From Bacteroidota bacterium (GTDB taxonomy: Bacteria; Bacteroidota; Bacteroidia; Chitinophagales; Chitinophagaceae): a DNA stretch of 64,000 nt. Positions within the stretch are counted from its first letter, which is position 1. Each line of letters starts with the position of its first letter. Below the pieces are notes generated by a model. That model did not search any database. It saw only the letters and a list, made by a program, of their open reading frames with translations, and had not been told where the DNA came from. Positions 1 through 8,388 of the stretch are shown piece after piece. The stretch is taken from NCBI GenBank assembly GCA_016706595.1, contig JADJJH010000002.1, positions 682,001-746,000 of the forward strand, written 5' to 3'. A program made the translations under genes and the position numbers.

Positions 1-11
1 TCTGAATGGCG

Positions 12-19
12 CAAATATA
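12..19 (-). promoter_or_regulatory. Bacteroidota -7/-33 promoter reading left out of the window
   Basis: On the minus strand this reads TATATTTG, matching the Bacteroidota -7 consensus TAnnTTTG. A TTG at 41-43 lies 21 nt upstream, within the usual spacing of the -33 box. It points leftward, so it probably serves a gene just outside the window and not the transporter that ends at position 33. The same TATATTTGCGCC string occurs upstream of bamD. Confidence 0.55.
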
Positions 20-32
20 GTAAACGATTCGT

Positions 33-806
33 CTAACTTTCAATTGCCGACTTCTTCATTTCAGAAGCAAGATCAGCACCAAGGTATTTTTCAATGGCAA
101 AGTGTACAAAATATATGACTGGAGTAATCACTATAGCTATCAAAAATTTATACGAATAGCCCACTAAGGCAATGGCTAAAACCTTCGGAAAACTCCAACC
201 CTGACCAATTTTAAACGCGATAAAAATAACGATCAAACTATCAATTAATTGCGAAACTAAAGTTGAACCCGTTGCACGTAACCAAATCTTTTTTTCGCCG
301 GTGATCAATTTTATTTTATGGAAAATCGTGACGTCTAATATTTGTCCGATTAAGAATGCAACTATCGATCCCATTATAATCCACATGCCTTGTCCGAATA
401 TTTGTGCATACGCAACTTGTGTATCCGGAATTCCCTTATCGGCATTTACTCCTGGCCACCAATCGGCAGGAGCCAAATGAATCGCCCCATACGCTGCGAT
501 AAATGAAAATGAAATTAAAGCAACCGTTAGATATGAAAGAAAGCGAACACCACGAACGCCATAGTATTCATTAATAATATCGGTCATAATAAATACCACA
601 GGCCATAATAAAACACCGGCGGTTAAATTAAATGAAAGACCCGTTTCGCCAAACAATGAAAATGTAATCGGGTCAATACCTAGCGTGTGTTCGAGTGAAA
701 AAATTTTACCACCAATAAATTCAGCAACCAAGGCGTTGGTTATAAATACACCCGCAAGTATAATATACAACACGGTTGATTTGTCTTTTAAAATTTGATG
801 TATCAT
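33..806 (-). CDS. Queuosine precursor transporter (VUT/YhhQ family)
   Basis: A 257-residue integral membrane protein with about six hydrophobic segments. It has the conserved early stretch ITNALVAEFIGGKIF, followed by FIMTDIINEYYG and VSQLIDSLIVIFIAF, which are hallmarks of the DUF165/VUT family (YhhQ). Members import queuosine precursors such as preQ0/preQ1 for tRNA wobble-base modification; the substrate here is inferred from the family. The length is normal. The start ATG is the first methionine and a minus-strand -7 box lies 28 nt upstream (835-842). It appears to be a single-gene unit, with the repeat/transposase region on one side and the window edge on the other. Confidence 0.88.
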   Translation of the reverse strand: MIHQILKDKSTVLYIILAGVFITNALVAEFIGGKIFSLEHTLGIDPITFSLFGETGLSFNLTAGVLLWPVVFIMTDIINEYYGVRGVRFLSYLTVALISFSFIAAYGAIHLAPADWWPGVNADKGIPDTQVAYAQIFGQGMWIIMGSIVAFLIGQILDVTIFHKIKLITGEKKIWLRATGSTLVSQLIDSLIVIFIAFKIGQGWSFPKVLAIALVGYSYKFLIAIVITPVIYFVHFAIEKYLGADLASEMKKSAIES

Positions 807-834
807 GAATTAAGAGGATGTTTTTTATTATAAA

Positions 835-842
835 CAAATCTA
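835..842 (-). promoter_or_regulatory. -7 promoter box of the queuosine transporter
   Basis: The minus strand reads TAGATTTG, matching TAnnTTTG, 28 nt before the ATG at 806. No clear TTTG element was found at the expected -33 distance, so this rests on the -7 word and its position. Confidence 0.4.
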
Positions 843-894
843 AATTAATGGCATGATTTAAATTTATTATTTGTGTCAATTGTTTTATCGTATT

Positions 895-1110
895 GTGAAG
901 GGGCGTTAGCCCTGAACTCTTCGTAGTTTTTTATTTACATTAATAATTTCATTGTCAAGTGAAGGGGCGTTAGCCCTGCAATCTTCGTAGTTTTTTATTT
1001 ACATCAATAATTTCATTGTCATGTGAAGGGGCGTTAGCCCTGAACTCTTCGTAGCTTTTTATTTACATCAATAATTTCATTGTCATGTGAAGGGGCGTTA
1101 GCCCTGCAAT
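895..1110. repeat. Left array: four 64-bp units with GGGC-GTTA-GCCC palindrome
   Basis: Four units start at 895, 959, 1023 and 1087, an exact period of 64 bp. The last is cut short where the transposase gene ends. Each begins GTGAAGGGGCGTTAGCCCTG and continues through TCTTCGTAG and a T-rich spacer. The core can fold as a hairpin (stem GGGC/GCCC, loop GTTA). Copies differ by only a few bases, including the AA/CA alternation after the palindrome. The orientation is opposite to the array at 1584-1905. These look like REP/BIME-type sequences tied to the adjacent Y1 transposase. Confidence 0.9.
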
Positions 1111-1119
1111 CTTCTTATA

Positions 1120-1581
1120 TTAATCGTACCATTCAAATAGGTATTTATCATCATAAGCTATTTCAAATTTTTCAAGAAGCAATAGGTATTCTTCACGAAA
1201 AGATTCTTTTTTATGATGTATCGGTTGATTTAAAATGTATTTTACTACTTGGTCAATTTGTGATTTGGAATATGTGAATGCACCATATCCATCTTGCCAA
1301 GAGAATTTACTTGGAATATATTTTTTGTCATTCAGCCAATTCGTTGATCCAGATTTTACCTGCTCCATTAATTTTGATGGCGACATTGTGGGATGCATAC
1401 TCACAAGGATATGAATATGATCGGGATTGCAATAAATTGCATAGGTTTTTGATTTGTGGTTTGCGATGATGCCACATATTATTTTCTCTAATTCATCTCT
1501 GAAGCTTTCATGGATGAGATTCGCTCGCCCTTTAACCGAAAAGACAAATTGAATATAAAGTTGGGTATAGGTATTTGCCAT
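1120..1581 (-). CDS. Y1 (HUH) transposase, IS200/RAYT-like
   Basis: A 153-residue single-domain HUH transposase of the Y1_Tnp family. The metal-binding pair lies in NPDHIHILVS (His55, His57) and the catalytic tyrosine in VVKYILNQ (Tyr115). Such enzymes cut and rejoin single-stranded DNA next to short hairpins. The protein looks full length, with no frameshift. There is no tnpB accessory gene. Both sides carry palindromic repeats in opposite orientation, and the start codon abuts the first right-hand repeat, so a REP-associated role (RAYT) fits better than a free IS200 copy. Whether it is still active cannot be told from sequence. Confidence 0.87.
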   Translation of the reverse strand: MANTYTQLYIQFVFSVKGRANLIHESFRDELEKIICGIIANHKSKTYAIYCNPDHIHILVSMHPTMSPSKLMEQVKSGSTNWLNDKKYIPSKFSWQDGYGAFTYSKSQIDQVVKYILNQPIHHKKESFREEYLLLLEKFEIAYDDKYLFEWYD

Positions 1582-1583
1582 GG

Positions 1584-1905
1584 TTACGAAGATTTCAGGG
1601 CTACGCCCCTTTGTGTAATTAAATGTATTTAAGTTATGTTGGCGTTACGAAGATATCAGGGCTACGCCCCTTTGTGTAATTAAATGTATTTATGTTGGCG
1701 TTACGAAGATTTCAGGGCTAACGCCCCTTTGTGTAATTAATTGTATTTATGTTATGTCGGCTAGGAAGATATTAGGGCTGCGCCCCTTTGTGTAATTAAT
1801 TGTATTCATGTTATCGGCTAGGAAGATTTCAGGGCTACGCCCCTTTGTGTAATTAATTGTATTCATGTTATCGGCTAGGAAGATTTCAGGGCTGCGCCCC
1901 TTATT
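1584..1905. repeat. Right array: six 56-61-bp units with GGGC-(loop)-GCCC palindrome
   Basis: Six copies start at 1584, 1645, 1701, 1761, 1818 and 1875. Their core is (TTACG or CTAGG)AAGATWTYAGGGCT(A/G/AA)CGCCCCTT, followed by TGTGTAATTAA-rich spacers. The loop varies (TAC, TAAC, TGC) while the GGGC/GCCC stem is kept. Relative to the 895-1110 array these copies are inverted, so the two arrays face each other across the transposase. A short minus-strand open frame over this array is only the translation of the repeats. Confidence 0.9.
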
Positions 1906-2072
1906 GCATTTAGATTGTATACTTTTAAATTGTAGTGCAATTTTCAATAATCCAATTTTGATTAAACCTATTCTGATCTATTACATTTTTTTTAAGTTTA
2001 AATAGAATCAACTTAATTGTTATGCATAAATTTCTAAATTATTATTGATATGAATAACTAGGCTTTTAACTC
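1906..2072. other. AT-rich gap, no gene seen
   Basis: This is very AT-rich sequence between the right repeat array and the end of fabG. I see no reading frame with coding character, no strong hairpin and no further copy of the palindromic repeat. Confidence 0.6.
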
Positions 2073-2828
2073 CTAAATATTTAATCCGCCACAAACACTT
2101 AAAACCTGCCCGGTTATATAATTGCCCATGTCACAAGCCAAAAACAAACAAGCATTGGCGATATCATCTCCACTTGCAAATCGTTGTAATGGAATTCCGG
2201 CTTTATATTTATCTGCTGCATCACCTTCTTGCAAATAACTTGTCATGTCGGTTTCAACAAAACCTGGGGCTATGGCATTGCATCTAATATTTCTACTGCC
2301 AATTTCTTTCGCAACGGATTTCGTAAATCCAATCACACCCGCTTTACTGGCGGCGTAACTGCTTTGTCCGGCATTACCCATTTCGCCAATCACCGAACTC
2401 ATATTAATAATACTTCCATTTTTAGCTTTCATCATCGGTCGCATAACTTGCTTGGTCATGTTAAAAACACTTTTCAAATTAATATCCATCACATCATCCC
2501 ATTGTTGTTCAGTCATACGCAACAACAAATTGTCTTTCGAAATACCTGCATTATTTACGCATATATCTACGGTGCCAAAATCAGCAATCACTTGATTTAC
2601 AAATGCTTCGCAATCGGCAAAATTGCCGGCATTGCTTTTATAGGCTTTGGCTTTTACACCCAATGCCAAGGCTTTTTCTTCAACGGCTTTTGCTTTAGGT
2701 TCACTACTATCGCTAATATAGGTAAATGCAACATCACAACCTTCGGCTGCAAATTTTAATACTATAGCTTCGCCAATACCACGACTACCGCCTGTGATGA
2801 TGGCCACTTTCTTTTCTAGTAATTTCAT
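2073..2828 (-). CDS. fabG: 3-oxoacyl-[acyl-carrier-protein] reductase FabG
   Basis: A 251-residue short-chain dehydrogenase that reduces 3-oxoacyl-ACP with NADPH in type II fatty acid synthesis, in the cytoplasm. The cofactor loop TGGSRGIG is near residue 12, NNAGIS follows near residue 91, and the catalytic set is completed by the Ser of NMSSV and the YAASK motif. The C-terminal ITGQVLSVCGG is typical of FabG. Length is normal. It stands alone here, so the exact acyl substrate is assigned by family resemblance; another SDR oxidoreductase role is possible but less likely. Confidence 0.87.
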   Translation of the reverse strand: MKLLEKKVAIITGGSRGIGEAIVLKFAAEGCDVAFTYISDSSEPKAKAVEEKALALGVKAKAYKSNAGNFADCEAFVNQVIADFGTVDICVNNAGISKDNLLLRMTEQQWDDVMDINLKSVFNMTKQVMRPMMKAKNGSIINMSSVIGEMGNAGQSSYAASKAGVIGFTKSVAKEIGSRNIRCNAIAPGFVETDMTSYLQEGDAADKYKAGIPLQRFASGDDIANACLFLACDMGNYITGQVLSVCGGLNI

Positions 2829-3007
2829 AAAAATGCTTTAAATGTATTTTGGTTTACAATCTGCCGAGTTTCGGTGGCACAAAATACAATGTAAACTGAA
2901 AATAAAAAATAATAGCGATAATCATGAAGCTAAGAATTCAATTACGAATGGTTAAATAGTTTATCTAAATATTGGTACAACCTAATCTGTTTAAGAACTC
3001 GGCAGTA

Positions 3008-3586
3008 TTAGTTTGTTTTCACTTCCTTAAACCTAAAGCAAGTTGTGAGATGATCGTTTACCATACCGGCAGCTTGCATATACGCATAGCAAATGGTTGA
3101 GCCCACAAATTTAAACCCTCGTTTATATAGGTCTTTGCTCATGGCATCACTTTCGGGTGACGTTGCAGGTATTTGCGAATGCACTTGAACTTTATTGGTA
3201 ATAGGTTTGTTTTTTACGAATTGCCATATATAGGAATCAAAATCACCAAACTCTTTTTGAATGGCCATAAACGATTGCGCATTAGTAATAGTTGCACGCA
3301 CTTTTAATTGGTTTCGAATGATGCCGGCATCTTGTAATAAGCTTTGCACTTTGGCTTCATCATATTTCGAAATCTTTTTTACATCAAACTTATCAAAGGC
3401 CTTTCTGAAATTTTCGCGTTTATGTAAAATTGTTTTCCAACTTAATCCGGCTTGAAAAGTATCTAAAACAATAAATTCAAAATGCTTTTTATCGTCGTGA
3501 ACCGGAATGCCCCATTCTTCATCATGGTATTCATTCATCAATTCGTCGGTGCCGGGCCATAAGCAAGTTTGTTTTACTTTTGCCAT
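3008..3586 (-). CDS. tag: DNA-3-methyladenine glycosylase I
   Basis: A 192-residue protein with the Tag signature: N-terminal CLWPGTDELMNEYHDEEWG (zinc-binding Cys/His and substrate pocket), then FEFIVLDTFQAGLSWKTIL, and the C-terminal FKFVGSTICYAYMQAAGMV followed by ND-H-TTC with the remaining zinc ligands. It excises 3-methyladenine from alkylated DNA and starts base excision repair. It ends a two-gene leftward unit with the VOC gene, whose stop lies 6 bp upstream of this ATG. Confidence 0.9.
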   Translation of the reverse strand: MAKVKQTCLWPGTDELMNEYHDEEWGIPVHDDKKHFEFIVLDTFQAGLSWKTILHKRENFRKAFDKFDVKKISKYDEAKVQSLLQDAGIIRNQLKVRATITNAQSFMAIQKEFGDFDSYIWQFVKNKPITNKVQVHSQIPATSPESDAMSKDLYKRGFKFVGSTICYAYMQAAGMVNDHLTTCFRFKEVKTN

Positions 3587-3592
3587 ATCAAA

Positions 3593-3967
3593 TTATCTTT
3601 CAGAGTGAAGTGCAATTCGATTTCCTTCAGTATCAACGATAAAGGCATAATAACCAGAATCGGCACCGATTAGCGTTTTAGGAACAATAATTTTACCTCC
3701 TGCCAAAGCTGCACGATCCAGTACTAGGTTTACATCAGGGTTGGCATTCAAGTAAAGTAAGGCGCCAGCTCCGCTAGGAATGTATCCTTCGCCATAACAA
3801 ATTGCACCACTTATTTTTCCTTCAATCGCCGGAAAGAATGCCATTTTATATCCTTGAATTTCATTCACATTCATTTCGATATCAAAAATGGCTTCATAAA
3901 ATTTTTTGGCGCGTTCAAAATCAGTAACAGCTATTTCAAACCAATTAATCATGTTTTGTGCCTCCAT
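3593..3967 (-). CDS. VOC-family (glyoxalase/bleomycin-resistance fold) protein
   Basis: A 124-residue single VOC-fold protein. The N-terminal strand-helix WFEIAVTDFERAKKFYEAIF and the C-terminal GYYAFIVDTEGNRIALHS are typical of small Bacteroidota VOC proteins, usually annotated only as glyoxalase-like. A second in-frame ATG at 3952 gives MINWFEIAV, which matches the common family start better, so the first five residues are uncertain. It lies 6 bp ahead of tag. No substrate can be named. Confidence 0.75.
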   Translation of the reverse strand: MEAQNMINWFEIAVTDFERAKKFYEAIFDIEMNVNEIQGYKMAFFPAIEGKISGAICYGEGYIPSGAGALLYLNANPDVNLVLDRAALAGGKIIVPKTLIGADSGYYAFIVDTEGNRIALHSER

Positions 3968-4105
3968 GCAACAAATAATTTTGGGAAAAGTACAACGAAA
4001 TTATATACAACGTATCAAAATGGAATGTTTCTTACACTTATCGACCGCTCATCAAATTTCTATCAGTAAATCTTAAAATCACAGATATTTACAAAAAAAT
4101 TAAAA

Positions 4106-4897
4106 ATGAACTCACACGAAATCGATTACAAAATTCACGGAGAAGAAATGCAACATATCGAGATTGAACTCGATCCGAACGAAACCGCCATAGCTGAAAG
4201 TGGCGCCTTTATGATGATGGATGATGGTGTACAAATGGAAACTATCTTTGGAGATGGCACTCAACAAACCGGAGGCATCATGGGTAAATTATTTTCGGCG
4301 GGGAAACGTTTACTAACTGGTGAAAGTTTGTTTATGACAGCATTTACGAATGTTGGACAAGGAAAAAAGCGTGTTCACTTTGCATCGCCCTATCCTGGAA
4401 AAATTATTGCTATGAATTTATCGCAATTAGGCGGAAAAATGATTTGCCAAAAAGATGCATTTTTATGCGCGGCCAAAGGGGTTAGTGTTGGCATTGAATT
4501 TCAAAAACGATTGGGTACCGGTATTTTTGGGGGAGAAGGTTTTATTATGCAAAAATTAGAGGGCGATGGAATGGCATTTGTGCATGCAGGTGGACATGTT
4601 TATGAACGTAGATTACAACCCGGTGAAGTATTAAAAATTGATACGGGTTGTGTTGTTGCCTATTCGCAAGAAATTGATTTTGATATTCAATTTGTGGGCG
4701 GCATTAAAAATACCATTTTTGGCGGTGAAGGATTATTTTTCGCAACCCTTCGCGGACCAGGAACTGTTTGGATACAATCATTACCAATCAGTCGACTTGC
4801 TTCACGCATCATGTCGTATGGTATGTTTAAACGAAAAGAAGAAGGTGGTATCTTAGGAGGCTTAGGGAATTTGTTGGATGGCGATGGTATGCGATAA
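4106..4897 (+). CDS. TIGR00266/AIM24-family protein
   Basis: A 263-residue protein of the AIM24/TIGR00266 family, built from beta-rich repeats. The N-terminal YKIHGEEMQHIEIELDPNE, the internal GIFGGEGFIMQKLEGDGM and the late NTIFGGEGLFFATLRGPG are the recognisable family blocks. The C-terminus is Gly-rich (GGILGGLGNLLDGDG). There is no signal peptide and no clear membrane segment. The function of bacterial members is not established; yeast Aim24 is mitochondrial. It is transcribed divergently from the VOC-tag pair and convergently with the decarboxylase. Confidence 0.85.
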   Translation: MNSHEIDYKIHGEEMQHIEIELDPNETAIAESGAFMMMDDGVQMETIFGDGTQQTGGIMGKLFSAGKRLLTGESLFMTAFTNVGQGKKRVHFASPYPGKIIAMNLSQLGGKMICQKDAFLCAAKGVSVGIEFQKRLGTGIFGGEGFIMQKLEGDGMAFVHAGGHVYERRLQPGEVLKIDTGCVVAYSQEIDFDIQFVGGIKNTIFGGEGLFFATLRGPGTVWIQSLPISRLASRIMSYGMFKRKEEGGILGGLGNLLDGDGMR

Positions 4898-4916
4898 ATT
4901 GGATAGTTATCGGCTC

Positions 4917-5015
4917 AATCTTCAGTCTTCAATCTTCTGGCTTCACCTCAATTATAATTCTATAGCTACAGAATTAATTTTTAGGCTGAAGACTGTAGCT
5001 TGAAGATTGTAGATT
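4917..5015. repeat. Two inverted blocks of AATCTTC-type heptamers between convergent genes
   Basis: The left block (4917-4944) is four heptamers: AATCTTC, AGTCTTC, AATCTTC, TGGCTTC. The right block (4988-5015) is GAAGACT, GTAGCTT, GAAGATT, GTAGATT, whose reverse complement is again heptamers of the same type. The two blocks therefore form an imperfect inverted repeat around a 43-bp AT-rich centre, ending 2 bp before the decarboxylase stop. It may act as a shared transcription end for the two convergent genes, but there is no perfect stem. Confidence 0.7.
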
Positions 5016-5017
5016 GA

Positions 5018-6457
5018 CTACATATATCCTAAAATCTTCAACATACTTTGGTAACTCTGCTCTTTAGCATATAACCAGTCTATTAGTTTCCCGTTTTTGT
5101 CAAATTCAACAACAACATGTTTAGGCGATGGTATCATACAATGTTTAATGCCGCCATAACCACTCAATTGATCTTGGTAGGCTCCTGTATGAAAAAAACC
5201 AATGTAAAGAGGCTCGGTTCGAGCAACTTTGTTTGTGGCAGTACCTTGTAAAACACTAGGCTTACTTTTGGGAAGGAATACGGCGTTGATATGTTCTTCG
5301 GAGGTATAAAAATCATGACTGTCGCAGGTGAGTCCTCCCAAATGAACTTCTTGATATTCTTCATCCCATTTATTAACAGGCAACATCAAAAACTTTTCGC
5401 CAATGCCCCAAGTATCAGGTAAGGTAGTGATGAAAGATGAATCAATCATGTACCAAATCTCTCGATCGTTTTGCATTTTTTCATCAAGCACACTATAAAT
5501 AATGGCACCTGATTCGCCAACAGTGAATGAACCAAATTCGGTAAAAATATTCGGAACATCTACCTTATTTGCCTTGCATGTTTTTTTGATAGTGGCAACA
5601 ATTTCGTTTACCATATACGTATAGTCGTAATCGAAACCTAATGAGTGCTTAATCGGAAAACCACCACCGATATTTAAGCTATCTAATTCGGGGGCAATTT
5701 TTTTAAGTTGACAATATAAGTTGAGTACTTTGTTCAATTCACTCCAGTAATAAATGTCGTCTTTGATACCCTTATTCATAAAAAAGTGCAACATCTTCAA
5801 TTGAAACTTTTCGTTGCCCTTTAATTTGTCTACATAAAATTCAAGCACGTCACGGGTTCTAATACCTAATCGTGAGGTGTAAAAATCGAAGGATGCTTCT
5901 TCTTCAGCAGCGATACGAATACCTATTTTTACTGGATCTTTAGTACGAATCGATCGTTTGTAATCTTCGAATTCATTTTTATTATCCAATACAGGAATCA
6001 CATTTTTAAATCCTGCATTAATCAATTGAGCGATATTTCTAGTATACGCTTTGGTTTTAAATCCATTACAAATGATAAAGGTATCCTTTGTGATTTTTTT
6101 TCGTTGATACAGCTTACGAATAATTTCAAGATCATAGGCAAACGAAGTTTCTAAGTGTATACCATGCTTACAAGCTTCTTCAACAATGAATGAAAAGTGC
6201 GAACTTTTAGTACAATAGCAATAGTAGTATTGCCCGTCATACTTTTGTTTTTTAATGACATCGTTGAAAATTTTCTTGGCCTTATTAATTTGCATACCAA
6301 TTTTCGGCAAGTAGGTAATCTTAAAAGGGGTACCATACTTGTCTATTAATTTTTTTAAATCAACGCCATTGAAATGCAAGTAATTGTCTTTTACTTGGAA
6401 ACCCTCCTGCGGAAAATCAAATGTCTGTTTTACGAGGTCGGTGTATGTATTACTCAT
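5018..6457 (-). CDS. Arginine decarboxylase, PLP-dependent (alanine-racemase fold)
   Basis: A 479-residue fold-III (group IV) amino-acid decarboxylase. The likely PLP lysine is Lys84 in YCYCTKSSHF, the phosphate-binding glycine loop is NIGGGFPIK (264-267), and the partner-subunit active-site cysteine is in LTCDSHD (Cys378). The overall sequence resembles the Bacteroidota arginine decarboxylases of polyamine synthesis, which convert arginine to agmatine. Diaminopimelate or carboxynorspermidine decarboxylase activity is a weaker alternative, because the protein is longer and the lysine motif differs from theirs. A minus-strand TACATTTG box lies 29 nt upstream. Confidence 0.8.
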   Translation of the reverse strand: MSNTYTDLVKQTFDFPQEGFQVKDNYLHFNGVDLKKLIDKYGTPFKITYLPKIGMQINKAKKIFNDVIKKQKYDGQYYYCYCTKSSHFSFIVEEACKHGIHLETSFAYDLEIIRKLYQRKKITKDTFIICNGFKTKAYTRNIAQLINAGFKNVIPVLDNKNEFEDYKRSIRTKDPVKIGIRIAAEEEASFDFYTSRLGIRTRDVLEFYVDKLKGNEKFQLKMLHFFMNKGIKDDIYYWSELNKVLNLYCQLKKIAPELDSLNIGGGFPIKHSLGFDYDYTYMVNEIVATIKKTCKANKVDVPNIFTEFGSFTVGESGAIIYSVLDEKMQNDREIWYMIDSSFITTLPDTWGIGEKFLMLPVNKWDEEYQEVHLGGLTCDSHDFYTSEEHINAVFLPKSKPSVLQGTATNKVARTEPLYIGFFHTGAYQDQLSGYGGIKHCMIPSPKHVVVEFDKNGKLIDWLYAKEQSYQSMLKILGYM

Positions 6458-6486
6458 CTAAGTATATGAATGGTTTTAAGTTTCGA

Positions 6487-6494
6487 CAAATGTA
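6487..6494 (-). promoter_or_regulatory. -7 promoter box of the arginine decarboxylase
   Basis: The minus strand reads TACATTTG, 29 nt before the ATG at 6457. The upstream sequence shows no convincing TTTG at -33. Confidence 0.4.
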
Positions 6495-6656
6495 AAAATG
6501 ATTTTACTTTTATTGAGAACTATTTTTGTGGATACTTTTCATGTTTCAGTGCTAAATAAACCTTAGACCAAGCTTTTGAATCACATATGCAAGGGATACA
6601 ATGTTAATCGCAGTGAATATAGTGTTCAGAATATTCGGGATTAATCTAACGAAGTA

Positions 6657-7286
6657 TCACGGTTTTTTTGAATTACCTCCAAACATCGCTTGCTTCCCGG
6701 CACAAAATAATAAGTCGATCATACTTAAGCCATCTAAAAAGCCTTGCTTTCCTTCAAAGGGTTGAATATACTTTAATTGATGCGACGGTAAATTATGTTG
6801 AAGTTTATGAGTTCTTCGATAATCGATACAATTTGCCGGTACTGATTTTTGATACACTTTAGTTAATAATAACGATTTCTTTATTTGCATAAGTTTATTA
6901 AGAAGAAGAATGCTTTCAAGATTTAATGCAAACAAATTACTATACTTTTTTTCGAAGAAATGAGCGAATTCCATTTCATAATATTCAAAATAAGGAGAGC
7001 GATTATAACTTGCCAATAATGACCTCCAATGTTGTTGTTGCCAATTACTTTCCTTGGCAATTTTAATTTCATTAATAGGTATATGCATACCTCTGCCGCC
7101 TTCAATCGGAACACTTAAAGCGAGCATGCCATTTGGCCCGCTAATATAACATCGATTGCGAAGTGTTGATTTTTCAAAGTATTCAAGTTGCTCTATATAC
7201 GCCTCGCCGGCTTGTAAATACTTTTGATACCAGGCAATACTTGGAAAATATTCACTCGATAAAAGAACAGTATTAGAAAGGCTCAT
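6657..7286 (-). CDS. WbqC family protein
   Basis: A 209-residue protein resembling the WbqC family. It has the N-terminal LLSSEYFPSIAWYQKYL, the basic-aromatic RNRCYISGPNGMLALSVPI and the central block WQQQHWRSLLASYNRSPYFEYYE. Members often sit in polysaccharide or O-antigen contexts, and their reaction is not firmly established. There is no signal peptide. It is divergent from the GWxTD gene, with only 20 bp between the two start codons, so their promoters must overlap. Confidence 0.82.
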   Translation of the reverse strand: MSLSNTVLLSSEYFPSIAWYQKYLQAGEAYIEQLEYFEKSTLRNRCYISGPNGMLALSVPIEGGRGMHIPINEIKIAKESNWQQQHWRSLLASYNRSPYFEYYEMEFAHFFEKKYSNLFALNLESILLLNKLMQIKKSLLLTKVYQKSVPANCIDYRRTHKLQHNLPSHQLKYIQPFEGKQGFLDGLSMIDLLFCAGKQAMFGGNSKKP

Positions 7287-7306
7287 AGTATTTTCGCGAT
7301 ATAACG

Positions 7307-8380
7307 ATGAAAAGAATATTTACGATATTATGTATTTTAATAGCGATGCAAACTTATGCATTTGCTATTGAAAAAGATAGTATTCAAAGTATTGCGATTT
7401 CTGATCGATTACTTCTCGATGAAATAGGTCAACAAACAAACTTAGCTCCATTTGAGTTTGCCTTTTTTGATATCGATAAAAACATGATGTATCTTGATAT
7501 CAAATTGCATCAAATTGAAAACAAAAATGTGCAAGGATTTATTTTTCTTGAAATTAAAAAACAAAGCAATCAGCAATTTCGATTACGACCTATCCTTACA
7601 AAAAAAATTGACTTGCAGCATTCTTTAAGGTGTATTGATAGTTTGGAATTTTTACAAGCGGCCATAGCCTCAGGAAATTATGATGTTATTGTAAGCTGGA
7701 TGCAAGATTCGTTTAAAGTAATCGATGTTAAAAAAATTGGATTTCAGATTTTGCGTGATCAGAAAGTAGTGGTACAAGATAAGTTTATTAACTCAGATAC
7801 CTCAAGCAATTTCTACGCCGGTGACATTACGAACACTTTTGTTTCGAAGTATAATTTAACTACCATAAAAAAGAATATTCTAGCACTCACGCCATTAGCA
7901 AAGGGGGTAGAAGTAAAAGTGATTCGCGATTTGTCAAACTCTGATGACCTTCAGATACTCAAACAATTTTTTTATAATTTTTGGTATACTAAAGATCCTA
8001 AAAATCCTGAACAGGCATGGAACGATTATGTTTTGATTTTGAATGAAATAGGTAAAAAATTTGGAACTGCCAGTGTGCCTGGATACGAATCAGATAGAGG
8101 GCGAATTTATATTCAGTATGGCCCACCGGATCGGGTGGAACGTGTGCCTAACGAAAAAAATGCCTTGCCTTATGAAGTTTGGTTTTATTATACTTCTGGC
8201 GACAAAAGCAATCTGAAATTTTTATTTTTTCAGCCTGGGATGATTGCCGCACAAATGTTTTTATTACATTCAAATGTGAATGATGAATTAATTAACCCAT
8301 ATTGGAAAGAACAACTTTTGCAAGATCCGCAAAATGGTGATAATAAATTAACGCATCGCGTTTTTGAATTTTTTAAATAA
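7307..8380 (+). CDS. GWxTD domain-containing exported protein
   Basis: A 357-residue protein with an N-terminal signal peptide (hydrophobic stretch ILCILIAMQTYAFA). The C-terminal part carries the block GYESDRGRIYIQYGPPDRV followed by PYEVWFYY, typical of the GWxTD domain found in exported Bacteroidota proteins; the GWxTD motif itself reads differently here (AWNDY). The function of the family is unknown. The next gene, an LEA-2 lipoprotein, starts 8 bp after the stop, so the two are probably co-transcribed. Confidence 0.78.
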   Translation: MKRIFTILCILIAMQTYAFAIEKDSIQSIAISDRLLLDEIGQQTNLAPFEFAFFDIDKNMMYLDIKLHQIENKNVQGFIFLEIKKQSNQQFRLRPILTKKIDLQHSLRCIDSLEFLQAAIASGNYDVIVSWMQDSFKVIDVKKIGFQILRDQKVVVQDKFINSDTSSNFYAGDITNTFVSKYNLTTIKKNILALTPLAKGVEVKVIRDLSNSDDLQILKQFFYNFWYTKDPKNPEQAWNDYVLILNEIGKKFGTASVPGYESDRGRIYIQYGPPDRVERVPNEKNALPYEVWFYYTSGDKSNLKFLFFQPGMIAAQMFLLHSNVNDELINPYWKEQLLQDPQNGDNKLTHRVFEFFK

Positions 8381-8388
8381 ACACAAAT

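Noticed and set aside
895..1905. CRISPR-like regular repeats
   Set aside because: The sequence between palindromes is itself repeated in every unit, so there are no unique spacers. There are no cas genes.
1747..1947. A 66-codon minus-strand frame with an internal protein repeat
   Set aside because: It is the translation of the last three palindromic units. The protein repeat only mirrors the DNA repeat, and there is no start or coding context.
2229..2759. A 176-codon frame opposite fabG
   Set aside because: It is antisense to a clear FabG sequence with all motifs. The frame has low-complexity composition and no family resemblance.
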